44,150 nucleotides of DNA from Halocynthiibacter sp049608145 (GTDB lineage: Bacteria > Pseudomonadota > Alphaproteobacteria > Rhodobacterales > Rhodobacteraceae): positions 1 to 44,150 of the forward strand of contig NZ_JBMYXF010000023.1 of assembly GCF_049608145.1 (NCBI RefSeq). The letters are read 5' to 3'. Position numbers and translations under genes: made by a program. Of the stretch, positions 22,904 to 31,706 are shown one piece after another (within the stretch, counting starts at the first letter, position 1; every line of letters begins with the position of its first letter). The notes under the pieces were generated by a model. The model was not told where the DNA came from and searched no databases. It saw only the letters and a list, made by a program, of their open reading frames with translations.

Positions 22904-24171
22904 CAGCGTTCTTCCTCTAGGATCAGAAAAATCACCAACAATAGCAGGATTGGCAGGTTCTTCAAAAGCCCCCCGACAGGCAATACCCATAGCGCAGGGG
23001 CAAGCAAACTTAGCCCGATGGTATAGCCGCCAACCAGTGATATCTGCACAATTCCCATCAGTTTCAGCCGCCAGCCACGCAATAGCGCCCAGGCAATCCC
23101 GAGATCCGCGATCCCGCCAAGGCGTGCGGTTGTGATCAAAGCCCAATCCGGGAAAAATGTGCCGTCCAGCATGGGTAGGAACGTTTCGGGTGGCAGAAAC
23201 AATCCAATCAGCCCTGACAGGACCCACATGAAAATCAAAGCAATGCGCAGCAATGGGCGTAACAGATACAGGCGGGCCTGCCACAGATCCTGGGTTCCCG
23301 CAGGCCGCGCGTTTACGAAATCTGTAAATCCACGCGGCTTGTTATCCAGCTGCGTAGCCAAGGTGACATTGTCAGCCAATACACCGGTTTCAAGCTGTGA
23401 CAGGGCGGTGCTGGAAATTGGTCCCAAACGCATAAAGTCCCCGATCTTTCCAACCAACGCAGCAAGTCTTGCAGGCAGAGTAAAGTTGCGACAGGGGGCT
23501 AGGCCCAACCACCCGCGATAGCCCGAAATCATCTGCGCTTGGGTTACGGTTTCGGGCCCGCCAATGTCATGCGGGCCTGTCGCAAAATCAGATGGGTCTT
23601 CCATGATTTCCCGCACCACATGTGCAAGGTCGGCTGCATGCACCGGGTTCATCACCTGGTTACCACCGCCAGGCAAAGGTGTCAGGGGCAGGCTGGCCAG
23701 CGCACGTAACAAAGATGATCCGCCATAAGACGTGTCCCCCAGCACAAGGCCCGGGCGCAGGCAGATCGCGTTATGCGTTCGGGCAAGGATCTCTCCCTGG
23801 CGTCGCCAGCGTGCAAATCCGGTGTCCGGTGTATCGATTCCAACCGCAGAGATTAACAGTTTTCGTGCATCTGGCATGGCGCGGTACACAGCTTCGGGTG
23901 CTTTGATATGCACTGCTTCAAACACCGCCTCTGTTGCATTCAACAAACCCGCAGCATTGATCACTGCGCCACATATATGTTCGCCCCAAAAGGATGGATC
24001 GTGTGTTTCAGCCCTGGACAAATCCGCCTGAAGGGTCTCAAACCCCATATGTTTTAGGGCTCTGATCCGTCGCGCGCAGGCCAAAACCTGCCAGCCGGCG
24101 GCGCGAAATTCAAAGGCGATGTGACGGCCGATAAAGCCGTCAGCACCTAGGATCAGAACCCGTTTTCTCAC
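22903..24171 (-). CDS. NAD(P)-binding SDR fused to a DoxX-like membrane domain
   Basis: A 422-aa two-part protein. Residues about 1-290 form an extended/atypical SDR domain with the nucleotide motif VLILGADGFIGRHIAFEF and VINAAGLLNATE. The usual YxxxK is not obvious, as in NmrA- and complex-I-assembly-like SDRs. Residues about 300-420 are a four-helix membrane domain resembling DoxX (LLRPLLRIALIFMWVLSGLIGLF and AWALLRGWRLKLMGIVQISLVGGYTIGL). Fusions like this occur in proteobacteria without a proven function. Its start overlaps mtnP (ATGA) and its stop overlaps the DUF2269 gene (TGATG), so all three are translationally linked. Confidence 0.85.
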   Translation of the reverse strand: MRKRVLILGADGFIGRHIAFEFRAAGWQVLACARRIRALKHMGFETLQADLSRAETHDPSFWGEHICGAVINAAGLLNATEAVFEAVHIKAPEAVYRAMPDARKLLISAVGIDTPDTGFARWRRQGEILARTHNAICLRPGLVLGDTSYGGSSLLRALASLPLTPLPGGGNQVMNPVHAADLAHVVREIMEDPSDFATGPHDIGGPETVTQAQMISGYRGWLGLAPCRNFTLPARLAALVGKIGDFMRLGPISSTALSQLETGVLADNVTLATQLDNKPRGFTDFVNARPAGTQDLWQARLYLLRPLLRIALIFMWVLSGLIGLFLPPETFLPMLDGTFFPDWALITTARLGGIADLGIAWALLRGWRLKLMGIVQISLVGGYTIGLSLLAPALWVLPVGGLLKNLPILLLLVIFLILEEER

Positions 24172-25046
24172 CCGATTACACGGCCAGCAACGGCATCCAG
24201 TTTTGCCATCAGTGCCGGATCGCGTTTGTCAGGTGCCGTCAAAATTGCGAATTCAAGCGCGCGGTCACACCCATGTTCACAAGGCGCGCGATCTGACCCC
24301 AAAAGATCGGGCAAGCGCGCAATCATGTCTCGCCCCTTATTCGCATTCCCCATGAGTGTCTTAATGATTTCAGTGACATCCACTTCGCCGTGTTCGGGGT
24401 GCCAGCTGTCATAATCGGTGATCATCGCAACAGAAGCGTAACAAAGTTCGGCCTCGCGGGCCAGTTTTGCTTCGGGCATATTGGTCATACCGATCACATC
24501 ACAACCCCAGCTTTCGCGATACATTTTGCTTTCCGCGAGGGTGGAAAATTGCGGACCTTCCATCGCCAGATAGGTGCCACCGTTGTGCATGGTGATGCCT
24601 GCGGCCTGGCCTGTTTCATAACAGGCGGCGCTGAGACGTGGACAGGTCGGGTGGGCGACAGACACATGGGCAACACAGCCCGTGCCGAAAAATGATTTTT
24701 CCCGGGCAAACGTGCGATCGATGAACTGGTCCACCACCACAAAATCGCCTGGCGCCATTTCTTCGCGGAAGGAACCACAGGCCGATACTGAAATCACATC
24801 GGTGACGCCCAGGCGTTTCAATGCGTCAATATTGGCGCGATACGGCACTGAGGAAGGTGAATGTACATGACCACGCCCGTGGCGTGGCAGAAAGGCCATC
24901 TTTACACCATTCAGCGTACCCGTCAGGATTTCATCTGATGGTGTGCCCCAGGGGCTGTCCACCGCCTGCCAAGTGGCATTTTCAAGACCATCAATTTCAT
25001 AGAGACCAGAGCCCCCGATCACGCCAATCATGGTTTCTGTGTTCAT
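24168..25046 (-). CDS. mtnP: S-methyl-5'-thioadenosine phosphorylase
   Basis: It cleaves methylthioadenosine, a by-product of polyamine and homoserine-lactone synthesis, to adenine and methylthioribose-1-phosphate. The 292-aa protein has IGVIGGSGLYEIDGL at the start, the phosphate-binding LPRHGRGH, the SVSACGSFREEMAPGDFVVVDQFIDRT block and GGTYLAMEGPQFSTLAES (purine site), plus GMTNMPEAKLAREAELCYASVAMITDYD. A GGAG box directs the start to the ATG 25046; an ATG five codons upstream is less well placed. It comes 35 bp after the flavin-reductase-like gene. Apt, four genes downstream in the same operon, can use its adenine. Confidence 0.95.
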   Translation of the reverse strand: MNTETMIGVIGGSGLYEIDGLENATWQAVDSPWGTPSDEILTGTLNGVKMAFLPRHGRGHVHSPSSVPYRANIDALKRLGVTDVISVSACGSFREEMAPGDFVVVDQFIDRTFAREKSFFGTGCVAHVSVAHPTCPRLSAACYETGQAAGITMHNGGTYLAMEGPQFSTLAESKMYRESWGCDVIGMTNMPEAKLAREAELCYASVAMITDYDSWHPEHGEVDVTEIIKTLMGNANKGRDMIARLPDLLGSDRAPCEHGCDRALEFAILTAPDKRDPALMAKLDAVAGRVIG

Positions 25047-25081
25047 CGGGGGCTCCTGCAATTTGTTATCTTTGTCGGGAT

Positions 25082-25687
25082 TTAATCATCGGGACGCGCA
25101 AGGGTAAAGACCTCATCGATCTTTGCGTAATCACGATATCCCATCCGGGCCAAAGGCTGATATTTTGTCGCGTCGAACATGCCATCAACCATGCAGTCAT
25201 CACGCATATGCACGCCAATAACTTCGCCGAAAACCACGGTGTTGGCTTGGCCGGGCAATTGCATCATTTTCGTCAATCGGCATTCAAGCGCGGCCGGGGC
25301 ATTGGCCACCCGGGGGCAATTGATGTCATTGCATTCGGCTTTGATCAGGCCTGCGTGCAGAAATTCGTCGTCTCCGGCGGGCAGGGCAGCTGAACTTGCG
25401 TTCATCGCATCGCGCATTTCAAACCCGACCACATTCACGCAGAACACCCCGGTTTCCTGAATGAGACTGGCGCTGTCTTTCATGCCATCGCGGTCCTCTT
25501 TGGCTGACGTCGTGGCGAACATCACCTGGGGCGGTTCATAAGCAACTCCGTTGAAAAAGGAATAGGGCGCAAGATTATCACGCCCCTGCACGTCCCGGGT
25601 TGAGATCCAGCCAATGGGGCGGGGGGTGATCAGGGCGTTAAACGGGTTATGGGGCAGGCCGTGACCATCTGCGGGGCGATAAAACAT
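25082..25687 (-). CDS. Flavin reductase-like FMN-binding protein
   Basis: A 201-aa protein of the flavin reductase-like domain family, which binds FMN and reduces flavins or other small substrates. Visible signatures are the opening PHNPFNALITPRPIGWISTRD, the NLAPYSFFNGVAYEPPQVMFATT block near residues 38-60, and ETGVFCVNVVG near 78-88. AAGGAAAG precedes the ATG. It is the first gene of the run leading into mtnP, 35 bp away, and diverges from the GNAT gene at 25785. The partner of any reduced flavin it supplies is unknown. Confidence 0.9.
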   Translation of the reverse strand: MFYRPADGHGLPHNPFNALITPRPIGWISTRDVQGRDNLAPYSFFNGVAYEPPQVMFATTSAKEDRDGMKDSASLIQETGVFCVNVVGFEMRDAMNASSAALPAGDDEFLHAGLIKAECNDINCPRVANAPAALECRLTKMMQLPGQANTVVFGEVIGVHMRDDCMVDGMFDATKYQPLARMGYRDYAKIDEVFTLARPDD

Positions 25688-25784
25688 CTGCTTTCCTTCG
25701 CGGGATTTGCGGTTTACTCAGAGTTAGTTGCGCATGGGGAAAAGATCCAGATGCGTGGGGTGGAAAACTGTGTGAGGGGCGCAG

Positions 25785-26273
25785 ATGATCGAGCTGCGGC
25801 AGGAAACGACGGAAGACTGGTGGGAAGTCGAAGCCCTCTATGATCTTTGTTTTGCACCGGGGCGCGAAGCCCTGTCCTCCTATCGTCTGCGCGATAATAT
25901 TCCCCCTGTTGCTCAGCTTTCTATCATTGCACGCGACGAAGAAAACATTCTGGCGGGCGCTATCCGGTACTGGCCTGTGGATGTGTCCGGGCACCAGGTT
26001 TTACTGCTTGGTCCTGTTGCCGTGCATCCGACCCATCAAGGCGAAGGGTTGGGCGGATCTTTGATGCGCCACAGCCTTGAAGTTGCCCGGGAAATCGGCT
26101 GGGAACGGGTCATGCTTGTGGGGGATGAACCATATTATCGCCGTTTTGGATTCACCCGTTTGCGGGATGTCATTATGCCGCCGCCAACCAACCCCGAACG
26201 CGTGCTTGGTCTGGAACTTACCTTGGAAAGCTGGCGTGGGGTTTCGGGGAATGTGTCTAAGGCGGACGTTTAA
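25785..26273 (+). CDS. GNAT family N-acetyltransferase (YhbS-like)
   Basis: A 162-aa single-domain acetyltransferase with the core LLLGPVAVHPTHQGEGLGGSLM (acetyl-CoA-binding Q/R-x-x-G-x-G/A loop, near residues 70-91) and VMLVGDEPYYRRFGFTRL near 110-127. These are characteristic of the YhbS-type subgroup. GAGGGG lies just before the ATG. It is divergent from the flavin-reductase/mtnP operon and overlaps the end of a convergent small membrane gene by 17 bp. The acceptor is unknown. Confidence 0.92.
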   Translation: MIELRQETTEDWWEVEALYDLCFAPGREALSSYRLRDNIPPVAQLSIIARDEENILAGAIRYWPVDVSGHQVLLLGPVAVHPTHQGEGLGGSLMRHSLEVAREIGWERVMLVGDEPYYRRFGFTRLRDVIMPPPTNPERVLGLELTLESWRGVSGNVSKADV

Positions 26274-26454
26274 TCTCAGTGTCTTTTACCTGCGATGGGC
26301 GAGGACAGCAGAACCGAAATATCGCGAGTAAAAGCAGAGACAGACTTCCGGAGGCGATGTAAATTAGTACATAGAACCCCGTGCCGATCCCAAAACAAAA
26401 CCCAATAGCACCTGCGATCAGTCCAATAACTGCTGAGGACAAAAGCGGATGCAT
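26257..26454 (-). CDS. Small membrane protein (65 aa), unknown function
   Basis: A short frame with a continuous hydrophobic stretch that could make two helices (about residues 4-24 and 26-48), Gly/Ile/Leu-rich and then cysteine-containing (FRFCCPRP). The tail is polar and basic. It lies behind a similar-size membrane gene and ptsP on the same strand, and overlaps the GNAT gene end in convergent orientation. No family is recognised. Composition is convincing for a membrane peptide, but the start context is ordinary. Confidence 0.5.
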   Translation of the reverse strand: MHPLLSSAVIGLIAGAIGFCFGIGTGFYVLIYIASGSLSLLLLAIFRFCCPRPSQVKDTEIKRPP

Positions 26455-26503
26455 TGTTTCTCCGGATTGGGCCGTCGGGGATCGATTTCTGGATCAGATT
26501 ACG

Positions 26504-26707
26504 TCATGGATGCCTTAGAGATGGGGCGCCATATCGCTGCATAGATCCCGCATCTATATACCGTGCCATCCCCAGAACAAGCAGCACAAGGCATCCTCCA
26601 GCGCAATACCCAATTGCAGATAGCCACAGTGGATTTCCGCCCTTCAACAGGCAAAATGCAGCACAAACCGCCACAACAATACTAAGACCTAAATCAAAAA
26701 TATGCAT
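26504..26707 (-). CDS. Small membrane protein (67 aa), unknown function
   Basis: I chose the ATG at 26707 because GGAGG lies 5 bases upstream; a longer frame starts at 26728. Two hydrophobic segments are visible (about residues 5-22 and 28-48), and the C-terminus is polar (GSMQRYGAPSLRHP). It lies 83 bp beyond the ptsP stop and 49 bp before the other small membrane gene. The two are alike in size and plan but share no clear sequence identity. Function unknown. Confidence 0.6.
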   Translation of the reverse strand: MHIFDLGLSIVVAVCAAFCLLKGGNPLWLSAIGYCAGGCLVLLVLGMARYIDAGSMQRYGAPSLRHP

Positions 26708-26790
26708 CTGTTCCTCCGCCGTGAACATATGTCGAAAGCATAGTCCGGTAAGCGTAAAGATTGTCTGAATGTTCTTGATATGTTTCCAAG

Positions 26791-29031
26791 TCAGTTTTTG
26801 CGTAGATATTCCATTACTGCCGGCCTGACAGACTGCACTGCGTCATTGCGTGCTTCGTCAATCACGGCGCGTAGCTCCGTCAGGTTTGTGCGTCGCAAAC
26901 GGTGTTTGACCGGGCCAATGGAAGCCGGGCGCATGGACAGGGCCCGCAGTCCCATCGCAGCAAAACATAAGGCTTCTACCGGGCGGCCCGCATCTTCCCC
27001 ACAAAACGACAAAGGCGTGTTGCCAACCCGGCAGCGTTCCACAATGGTTTCCAGAAAGTTAAGGAAACTCACGCTTAATGTGTCATAACGCTTGCGCACC
27101 CGTTCATTTTCACGGTCAGCCGCGAAAAAGAACTGTTTCAAGTCATTGCCACCGATGGAGATAAAATCAGTCATTTCAAAGAACTGATCTGGTGCAAACG
27201 CGAGAGACGGGGTCTCTAGCATCGTGCCGATTTCCAGGTTGCCGGGCAAAGCATGGCCCAGAACACGTTCACGTTCCACTTCGCGCAGGATCAGATCACG
27301 GGCCTGCTTGAACTCTTCAAACTGGGCCACCATCGGGAACATCACCGACAGATCGCGGCCATTCGCAGCACGCAAAAGGGCCTGAATTTGCATACGCATG
27401 ACGCCGGGTTTATCAAGGCCAACCCGGATTGCGCGCCAGCCAAGTGCAGGGTTTGGTTCATCCAGCGGATTCATATAGGGCAGAACTTTATCTGACCCGA
27501 TATCAAGCGTACGGAAAATCACAGGTTTATCGCCTGCCGCATCCAGAACCCGGGTATAGGTCGCGGCAAGTTCCGCACGTTTGGGCATTTTGTTACGGAT
27601 CAGAAATTGCAGTTCCGTGCGAAACAGGCCAACACCTTCGGCACCGGATGTGGGCAGACTGGGCAGATCGGCCATCAGACCTGCGTTCATGGTTAGCTTC
27701 ACGACTTCACCCGACAGGGTTTCAGCAGGTTTTTCGCGAATAGATGTGTAGCGTTCCTGGGCCTCGGCCTGCATCAAGATTTTATCGCGAAAGGCCGTCA
27801 CTACACTGTCATCTGGACGCAGATGCACCGTGCCATGCTCCCCATCCACAAGGATCTGATCGCCGTTCAGGGCTTCATTGGTGATGCGCTTTGTATGGAT
27901 AACCAGCGGGATCGCCAGGGCGCGTGCAACAATCGTTGCATGAGATCCGACAGAGCCTTCCTCAAGCACAATCCCTTTCAGCCCACGCCCGTAATCCAGC
28001 AGTTCTGCAGGGCCGATATTGCGTGCAATCAGAATGGGGTTTTCGGGCATTTCTGCGCCGGTGTTTGTGCCCTGGCCGGTCAGAATTCGCAAAAGCCGGT
28101 TCGACAGATCGTCAAGGTCATGCAGGCGGTCACGCAGATAGGCATCCGCGGCCTGCGACATGCGGGCGCGCGCGGTGGATTGTTCTTTTTCAACCGCGGC
28201 CTCTGCAGACAGGCCCCGTTTGATGTCTTCTGACATCCGACGCATCCAGCCCTTAGAATTCGCAAACATGCGATAGGCTTCCAGAACCTGAACCTGATCT
28301 TTGTCACCACCAATGGCGTTGTCCAGCATCTCGTCCACAGAAACGCGCAGTTGTTCTACGGCTTCTTCCAGACGGGCCTGTTCGGCTTCGGGGTCATCTG
28401 CGATCGGGTTGGTGACAACGACGCGGGCCTCATGCAGCCAGACATTGCCTTCCGCAACACCCTCCTGCGCCACAGATCCACGCAACATCACGGCTTGGCT
28501 GTGCAGGGGGGACAGGGCCGCCCCTTCACCAACAAAAGCGCCCAGTTCAGTCATTTCCGCCAGAACCATCGCGACGACTTCCAGCGCATAGACTTCATCA
28601 TCCGTATACACGCGGGCGTCTTTGGATTGTACTACCAGTACGCCCAGACGTTCGCCAAGCCGTTGCAAAGGCACACCCAAGAAGGAAGAAAAAACTTCTT
28701 CCCCGGTTTCAGGCATAAAGCGAAAGCCTTTTTCCGATGGGGCATCGGGGGTGTTTACCACGCGTGAATACTTCGCCACGCGCCCAACCAGACCTTCACC
28801 GATTTTCATGCGTGTCTGATGGACTGCATCGGCGTTCAAACCAAAGGTCGCGCAAAGTTCAAGCGTATCATCATCACGGAACAGATAGATGGAACATACA
28901 TCGGCTTCCATAGAATCCGCGACAAGCCCGGTGATCTGATCCAGACGTGCCTGGCCAGCGCTGTCCTCAGCCATAATTTCGCGCAACCGCCCAAGAAGCT
29001 TGCGGCTTTCACTTTCCGTGCTGTGTGCCAT
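26791..29031 (-). CDS. ptsP: PTS-Ntr enzyme I (phosphoenolpyruvate-protein phosphotransferase with GAF domain)
   Basis: It autophosphorylates from PEP and passes the phosphate to NPr and EIIA-Ntr, a regulatory phosphorelay tied to nitrogen and potassium status. The 746-aa protein starts with a GAF sensor domain (about residues 15-165). The enzyme I part follows, with the phospho-histidine in EEGSVGSHATIVARALAIP near residue 363. The C-terminal PEP-binding barrel has GVGLFRTELQFL, the ISIGGNDLKQFFFAADR block and the catalytic cysteine in PLSFCGEDAGRP. AGGACAG precedes the ATG. NPr and EIIA are not in this window. Confidence 0.96.
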   Translation of the reverse strand: MAHSTESESRKLLGRLREIMAEDSAGQARLDQITGLVADSMEADVCSIYLFRDDDTLELCATFGLNADAVHQTRMKIGEGLVGRVAKYSRVVNTPDAPSEKGFRFMPETGEEVFSSFLGVPLQRLGERLGVLVVQSKDARVYTDDEVYALEVVAMVLAEMTELGAFVGEGAALSPLHSQAVMLRGSVAQEGVAEGNVWLHEARVVVTNPIADDPEAEQARLEEAVEQLRVSVDEMLDNAIGGDKDQVQVLEAYRMFANSKGWMRRMSEDIKRGLSAEAAVEKEQSTARARMSQAADAYLRDRLHDLDDLSNRLLRILTGQGTNTGAEMPENPILIARNIGPAELLDYGRGLKGIVLEEGSVGSHATIVARALAIPLVIHTKRITNEALNGDQILVDGEHGTVHLRPDDSVVTAFRDKILMQAEAQERYTSIREKPAETLSGEVVKLTMNAGLMADLPSLPTSGAEGVGLFRTELQFLIRNKMPKRAELAATYTRVLDAAGDKPVIFRTLDIGSDKVLPYMNPLDEPNPALGWRAIRVGLDKPGVMRMQIQALLRAANGRDLSVMFPMVAQFEEFKQARDLILREVERERVLGHALPGNLEIGTMLETPSLAFAPDQFFEMTDFISIGGNDLKQFFFAADRENERVRKRYDTLSVSFLNFLETIVERCRVGNTPLSFCGEDAGRPVEALCFAAMGLRALSMRPASIGPVKHRLRRTNLTELRAVIDEARNDAVQSVRPAVMEYLRKN

Positions 29032-29222
29032 GATCTGTCCTGTCCGCCCTTTTGCCGGAGTTTACGCAAAAAACAAAAGAGGAACCAGTGAAATGCGTCC
29101 AGTCGGTGAAATGTGGTAAAAATTTAGCCGATCATCTGTGCAAATTCGGACCAAAGGAGAGGTCCTTGCCTGATATCAATTGCGGCTTATAGTTGGGGCG
29201 GGGGGATGAAAGGATGTATAAA

Positions 29223-29444
29223 ATGCGAAAAACTGGATTGATGTTGGTCGGATGCGGGTTGATTTTTGCCCTGACAGCATGTGAACGCACGCCGGAACGG
29301 GATCGCGCGATCAATGAATTCCTCTGGGGCAAAGGCTATGACCAAAGCTGTAGCGATATGTATAACCAGACGATCCGCGAAGGCGCCTCTGAAGCGCGGG
29401 CGCAGCAGGCCTATGAAGGGTGTCGGGCAAGCGGCCGCAGCTGA
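29223..29444 (+). CDS. Small predicted lipoprotein
   Basis: 73 aa starting MRKTGLMLVGCGLIFALTAC. A basic end, a hydrophobic core and the lipobox LTAC with the cysteine near residue 20 predict a signal-peptidase-II lipoprotein. The mature part is short (about 53 residues), charged and contains two further cysteines (QSCSDMYN and YEGCRAS) that could form a disulfide. AAAGGA lies upstream of the chosen ATG; an in-frame ATG at 29214 is possible. It is isolated between ptsP (divergent) and a convergent gene. No known family recognised. Confidence 0.75.
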   Translation: MRKTGLMLVGCGLIFALTACERTPERDRAINEFLWGKGYDQSCSDMYNQTIREGASEARAQQAYEGCRASGRS

Positions 29445-29450
29445 GTGATC

Positions 29451-29777
29451 TTACTGGAAGATCGACAGGTTCAGACCCAGCCCCGTGCCCAACCAAATTC
29501 CACGGTCGCGGTGATCTTCCAGATGTTGCCCCGTTTCCGGATGGGCAAACACAATCAAACCTTGGCGGTTTAGGGCCAGCCAAGGCAGAAGCTGTGCAAA
29601 TTGTTCAGGCGTTGTGCCCAGCTGGCAGGATGGCATCGGGTGGGGGCCAACAGGGCGATCATGCATCCGGCCCATGGTTACACCAAAGGTTTGGGCGGCG
29701 GATTTGCAGATCTGTTCAGCCAGATCTTTTGTATCCGCGTCAAAATAAACATGGGCATGAAAGCCAGTGATCATCAT
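29451..29777 (-). CDS. DOPA 4,5-dioxygenase family protein
   Basis: 108 aa from the ATG at 29777 (MMITGFHAHVYFDAD), preceded by GGGGGATAGG. The family has a small ferredoxin-like fold with metal-binding histidines, seen here as HAHVYF at the start, MHDRPVGPHPMPSCQL near residues 39-54, and GLIVFAHPETGQHLEDHRDRGIWLG near 74-98. Members are related to fungal and plant extradiol enzymes but are mostly uncharacterised in bacteria. It lies downstream of lysC behind a strong terminator, so it is probably transcribed separately. Confidence 0.85.
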   Translation of the reverse strand: MMITGFHAHVYFDADTKDLAEQICKSAAQTFGVTMGRMHDRPVGPHPMPSCQLGTTPEQFAQLLPWLALNRQGLIVFAHPETGQHLEDHRDRGIWLGTGLGLNLSIFQ

Positions 29778-29785
29778 CCTATCCC

Positions 29786-29821
29786 CCAAAAGAAAACCGG
29801 CCCGCAAATGCGAGCCGGTTT
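29786..29821 (-). terminator. Rho-independent terminator of lysC
   Basis: AAACCGGC (29794-29801) pairs with GCCGGTTT (29814-29821), with an inner CGC-AAAT-GCG stem-loop. Read on minus it is followed by TTTTCTTTT. It begins 17 bp after the lysC stop codon. Confidence 0.9.
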
Positions 29822-29837
29822 ATAGCGTTATAACAGA

Positions 29838-31073
29838 TCAGGATTTTTCCAGTCCAAAGCTGTCATGCAGCGCCTGAACGGCCAGTTCCATATATTTGCG
29901 ATCCACCAGAACTGAGATCTTGATCTCAGATGTGGTGATCACTTTGATGTTAATGCCTTCGTTCTGCAGGGCTGCAAACATTTGCGCCGCAACACCGGCG
30001 TGGGACCGCATGCCAATGCCCACGATGGAAATTTTGGCAACATCAGTGTCAGCCACCAAGTCATGGTAGTTGATCTCACCGGTTTCTTTAGAAGCCAGCA
30101 TCGCAGCTTCGGCACGGGCCACCTGATCGGTCGGGCAGGAGAATGTCATATCTGTGCGACCATCTTCAGAAATGTTCTGTACGATCATGTCGACGTTCAC
30201 GCCAGCTTCAGACAGCGGGCCAAAGATCGCGGCCGCAATGCCAGGGCGGTCAGCGACAGACACCAAGGTGACTTTTGCTTCATCGCGGGAATAGGCCACA
30301 CCGGCCACTACATTAGATTCCATGATATCCTCCTCGGCGCAGACAAGCGTACCGAAATTTTCGTCATTGTCTTCAAAACTGGACAGCACCCGCAGACGCA
30401 CACCAAAACGCATCGCCAGTTCAACAGAACGGGTTTGCAGAACTTTCGCACCAAGGGATGCCAGTTCCAGCATTTCCTCAAACGCGATTTTATCAAGCTT
30501 GCGGGCCTTGTCAGAAATGCGTGGATCGGTGGTGTAAACCCCGTCAACGTCTGTGTAGATATCACAACGTTCCGCTTCAAACGCCGCAGCAAAGGCCACA
30601 GCCGTTGTATCAGATCCACCGCGCCCAAGGGTGGTGATCCGGCCTTCGGGTGAAATGCCCTGAAAGCCCGCAACAACTGCAACCCGCATGCCTTCGCCAA
30701 ATTTGGCGTTCATATTGTCGGTTGGGATTTCCTCGATCCGGGCATTGGCATGGGCAGACGTGGTTTTCAGTGGCACCTGCCAGCCCTGCCAGCTGCGTGC
30801 GGGAATATCCATTTCCTGCAGCGTCAGCGCCATCAGGCCTGCGGTGACATTTTCACCAGAGCTGACCACAGCGTCATATTCGCGCGCATCATACAGCGGC
30901 GAGGTTTCATTCACCCAGCCCACAAGTTCATTGGTTTTGCCCGACATCGCCGAGACAATCACAATGACATCGTAGCCTTTGGCGACTTCCACGCCAATCC
31001 GTTTGGCCGCACGTTTAATGCGATCAAGCGAACCAACCGAGGTGCCCCCGAATTTCATCACCAGAACCGGCAT
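29838..31073 (-). CDS. lysC: Aspartate kinase
   Basis: The first step from aspartate toward lysine, threonine, methionine and diaminopimelate. The start is fixed at the ATG 31073 by AAGGA and by the family opening MPVLVMKFGGTSVGSLDRI (K-F-G-G-T-S motif); the frame continues upstream without family sequence. The 411-aa protein has the kinase domain with ITTLGRGGSDTTAVA near residues 147-161 and two C-terminal ACT domains (VADRPGIAAAIFGPLSEAGVNVDMI and GIGMRSHAGVAAQMFAALQNEGINI) that bind lysine or threonine for feedback control. Monofunctional; no homoserine dehydrogenase is fused. Confidence 0.97.
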   Translation of the reverse strand: MPVLVMKFGGTSVGSLDRIKRAAKRIGVEVAKGYDVIVIVSAMSGKTNELVGWVNETSPLYDAREYDAVVSSGENVTAGLMALTLQEMDIPARSWQGWQVPLKTTSAHANARIEEIPTDNMNAKFGEGMRVAVVAGFQGISPEGRITTLGRGGSDTTAVAFAAAFEAERCDIYTDVDGVYTTDPRISDKARKLDKIAFEEMLELASLGAKVLQTRSVELAMRFGVRLRVLSSFEDNDENFGTLVCAEEDIMESNVVAGVAYSRDEAKVTLVSVADRPGIAAAIFGPLSEAGVNVDMIVQNISEDGRTDMTFSCPTDQVARAEAAMLASKETGEINYHDLVADTDVAKISIVGIGMRSHAGVAAQMFAALQNEGINIKVITTSEIKISVLVDRKYMELAVQALHDSFGLEKS

Positions 31074-31233
31074 GGTTTTTCCTTCACCCTGTGCCTTTAA
31101 ATCCAGGATTTCATAGGGGTTTGTGACAGTGGCCGCAAGAGCCCTGCCCATCACATGACGTGTTTGCCTTAAAATTGGGCATTACCGGGGTTTTTCCGGT
31201 TTTCGGATCGCGTCCTCGAACGAAAACGCGGCG

Positions 31234-31656
31234 TTAGGGTCGGCTGAGATAAAGTAGCGCTTTCAGATCATTGCCTTGTTCGGCGACATGTTCCATCTCT
31301 GCTGCAATGGCCTGTTGATATACAGGCCACATTTTGGCGCGCAGTTTCTTACCCGTATCGGTGATTTTTAGAACCAGGCCACGTCCATCTGCGCTGTCTT
31401 TGCTTCGTTCAATCAGCCCGTCTTTCTCCAATCTTGTCGTCAGCCGGGAAAAGCTGGATTGTTCAAACAACATTGCATCCTGCATCTGATAGGGGCGCAA
31501 TCCATCCGGGGCGCATTCCAAGGCCCAGAGCACATCATACCAATCCAGCCGGGGCAGATTGGCTTCTTGCAATGCCTGTTCAATATTACGGTGCGCCCGG
31601 ACATGCAGCTTGTTCAGTGCAATCCATGCCGTTTCAAGGGATTTAAATTCAGTCAT
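31234..31656 (-). CDS. MarR-family transcriptional regulator
   Basis: A 140-aa winged-helix protein with helix-turn-helix near RPYQMQDAMLFEQSSFSRLTTRLEKDGLIER (about residues 54-84) and the wing DSADGRGLVLKITDTGKKL. This is the standard MarR layout, which binds DNA as a dimer and often senses small aromatic or oxidising compounds. It is divergent from yceI, and the shared spacer holds a perfect palindrome with 11-bp arms (31707-31730) between the two start codons. It probably represses itself and yceI. No ligand can be inferred. Confidence 0.93.
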   Translation of the reverse strand: MTEFKSLETAWIALNKLHVRAHRNIEQALQEANLPRLDWYDVLWALECAPDGLRPYQMQDAMLFEQSSFSRLTTRLEKDGLIERSKDSADGRGLVLKITDTGKKLRAKMWPVYQQAIAAEMEHVAEQGNDLKALLYLSRP

Positions 31657-31706
31657 CTCACGGTCTTGTTATCAAGCCTGGCTGGTTTCGGGAACCCTGA
31701 TCTGCA

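Noticed and set aside
31171..31210. Third CCGGTTTT-like repeat near lysC
   Set aside because: Only one or two degenerate units are present (CCGGGG, then CCGGTTTTCGG), so it is not an array, though it could be a decayed relic.
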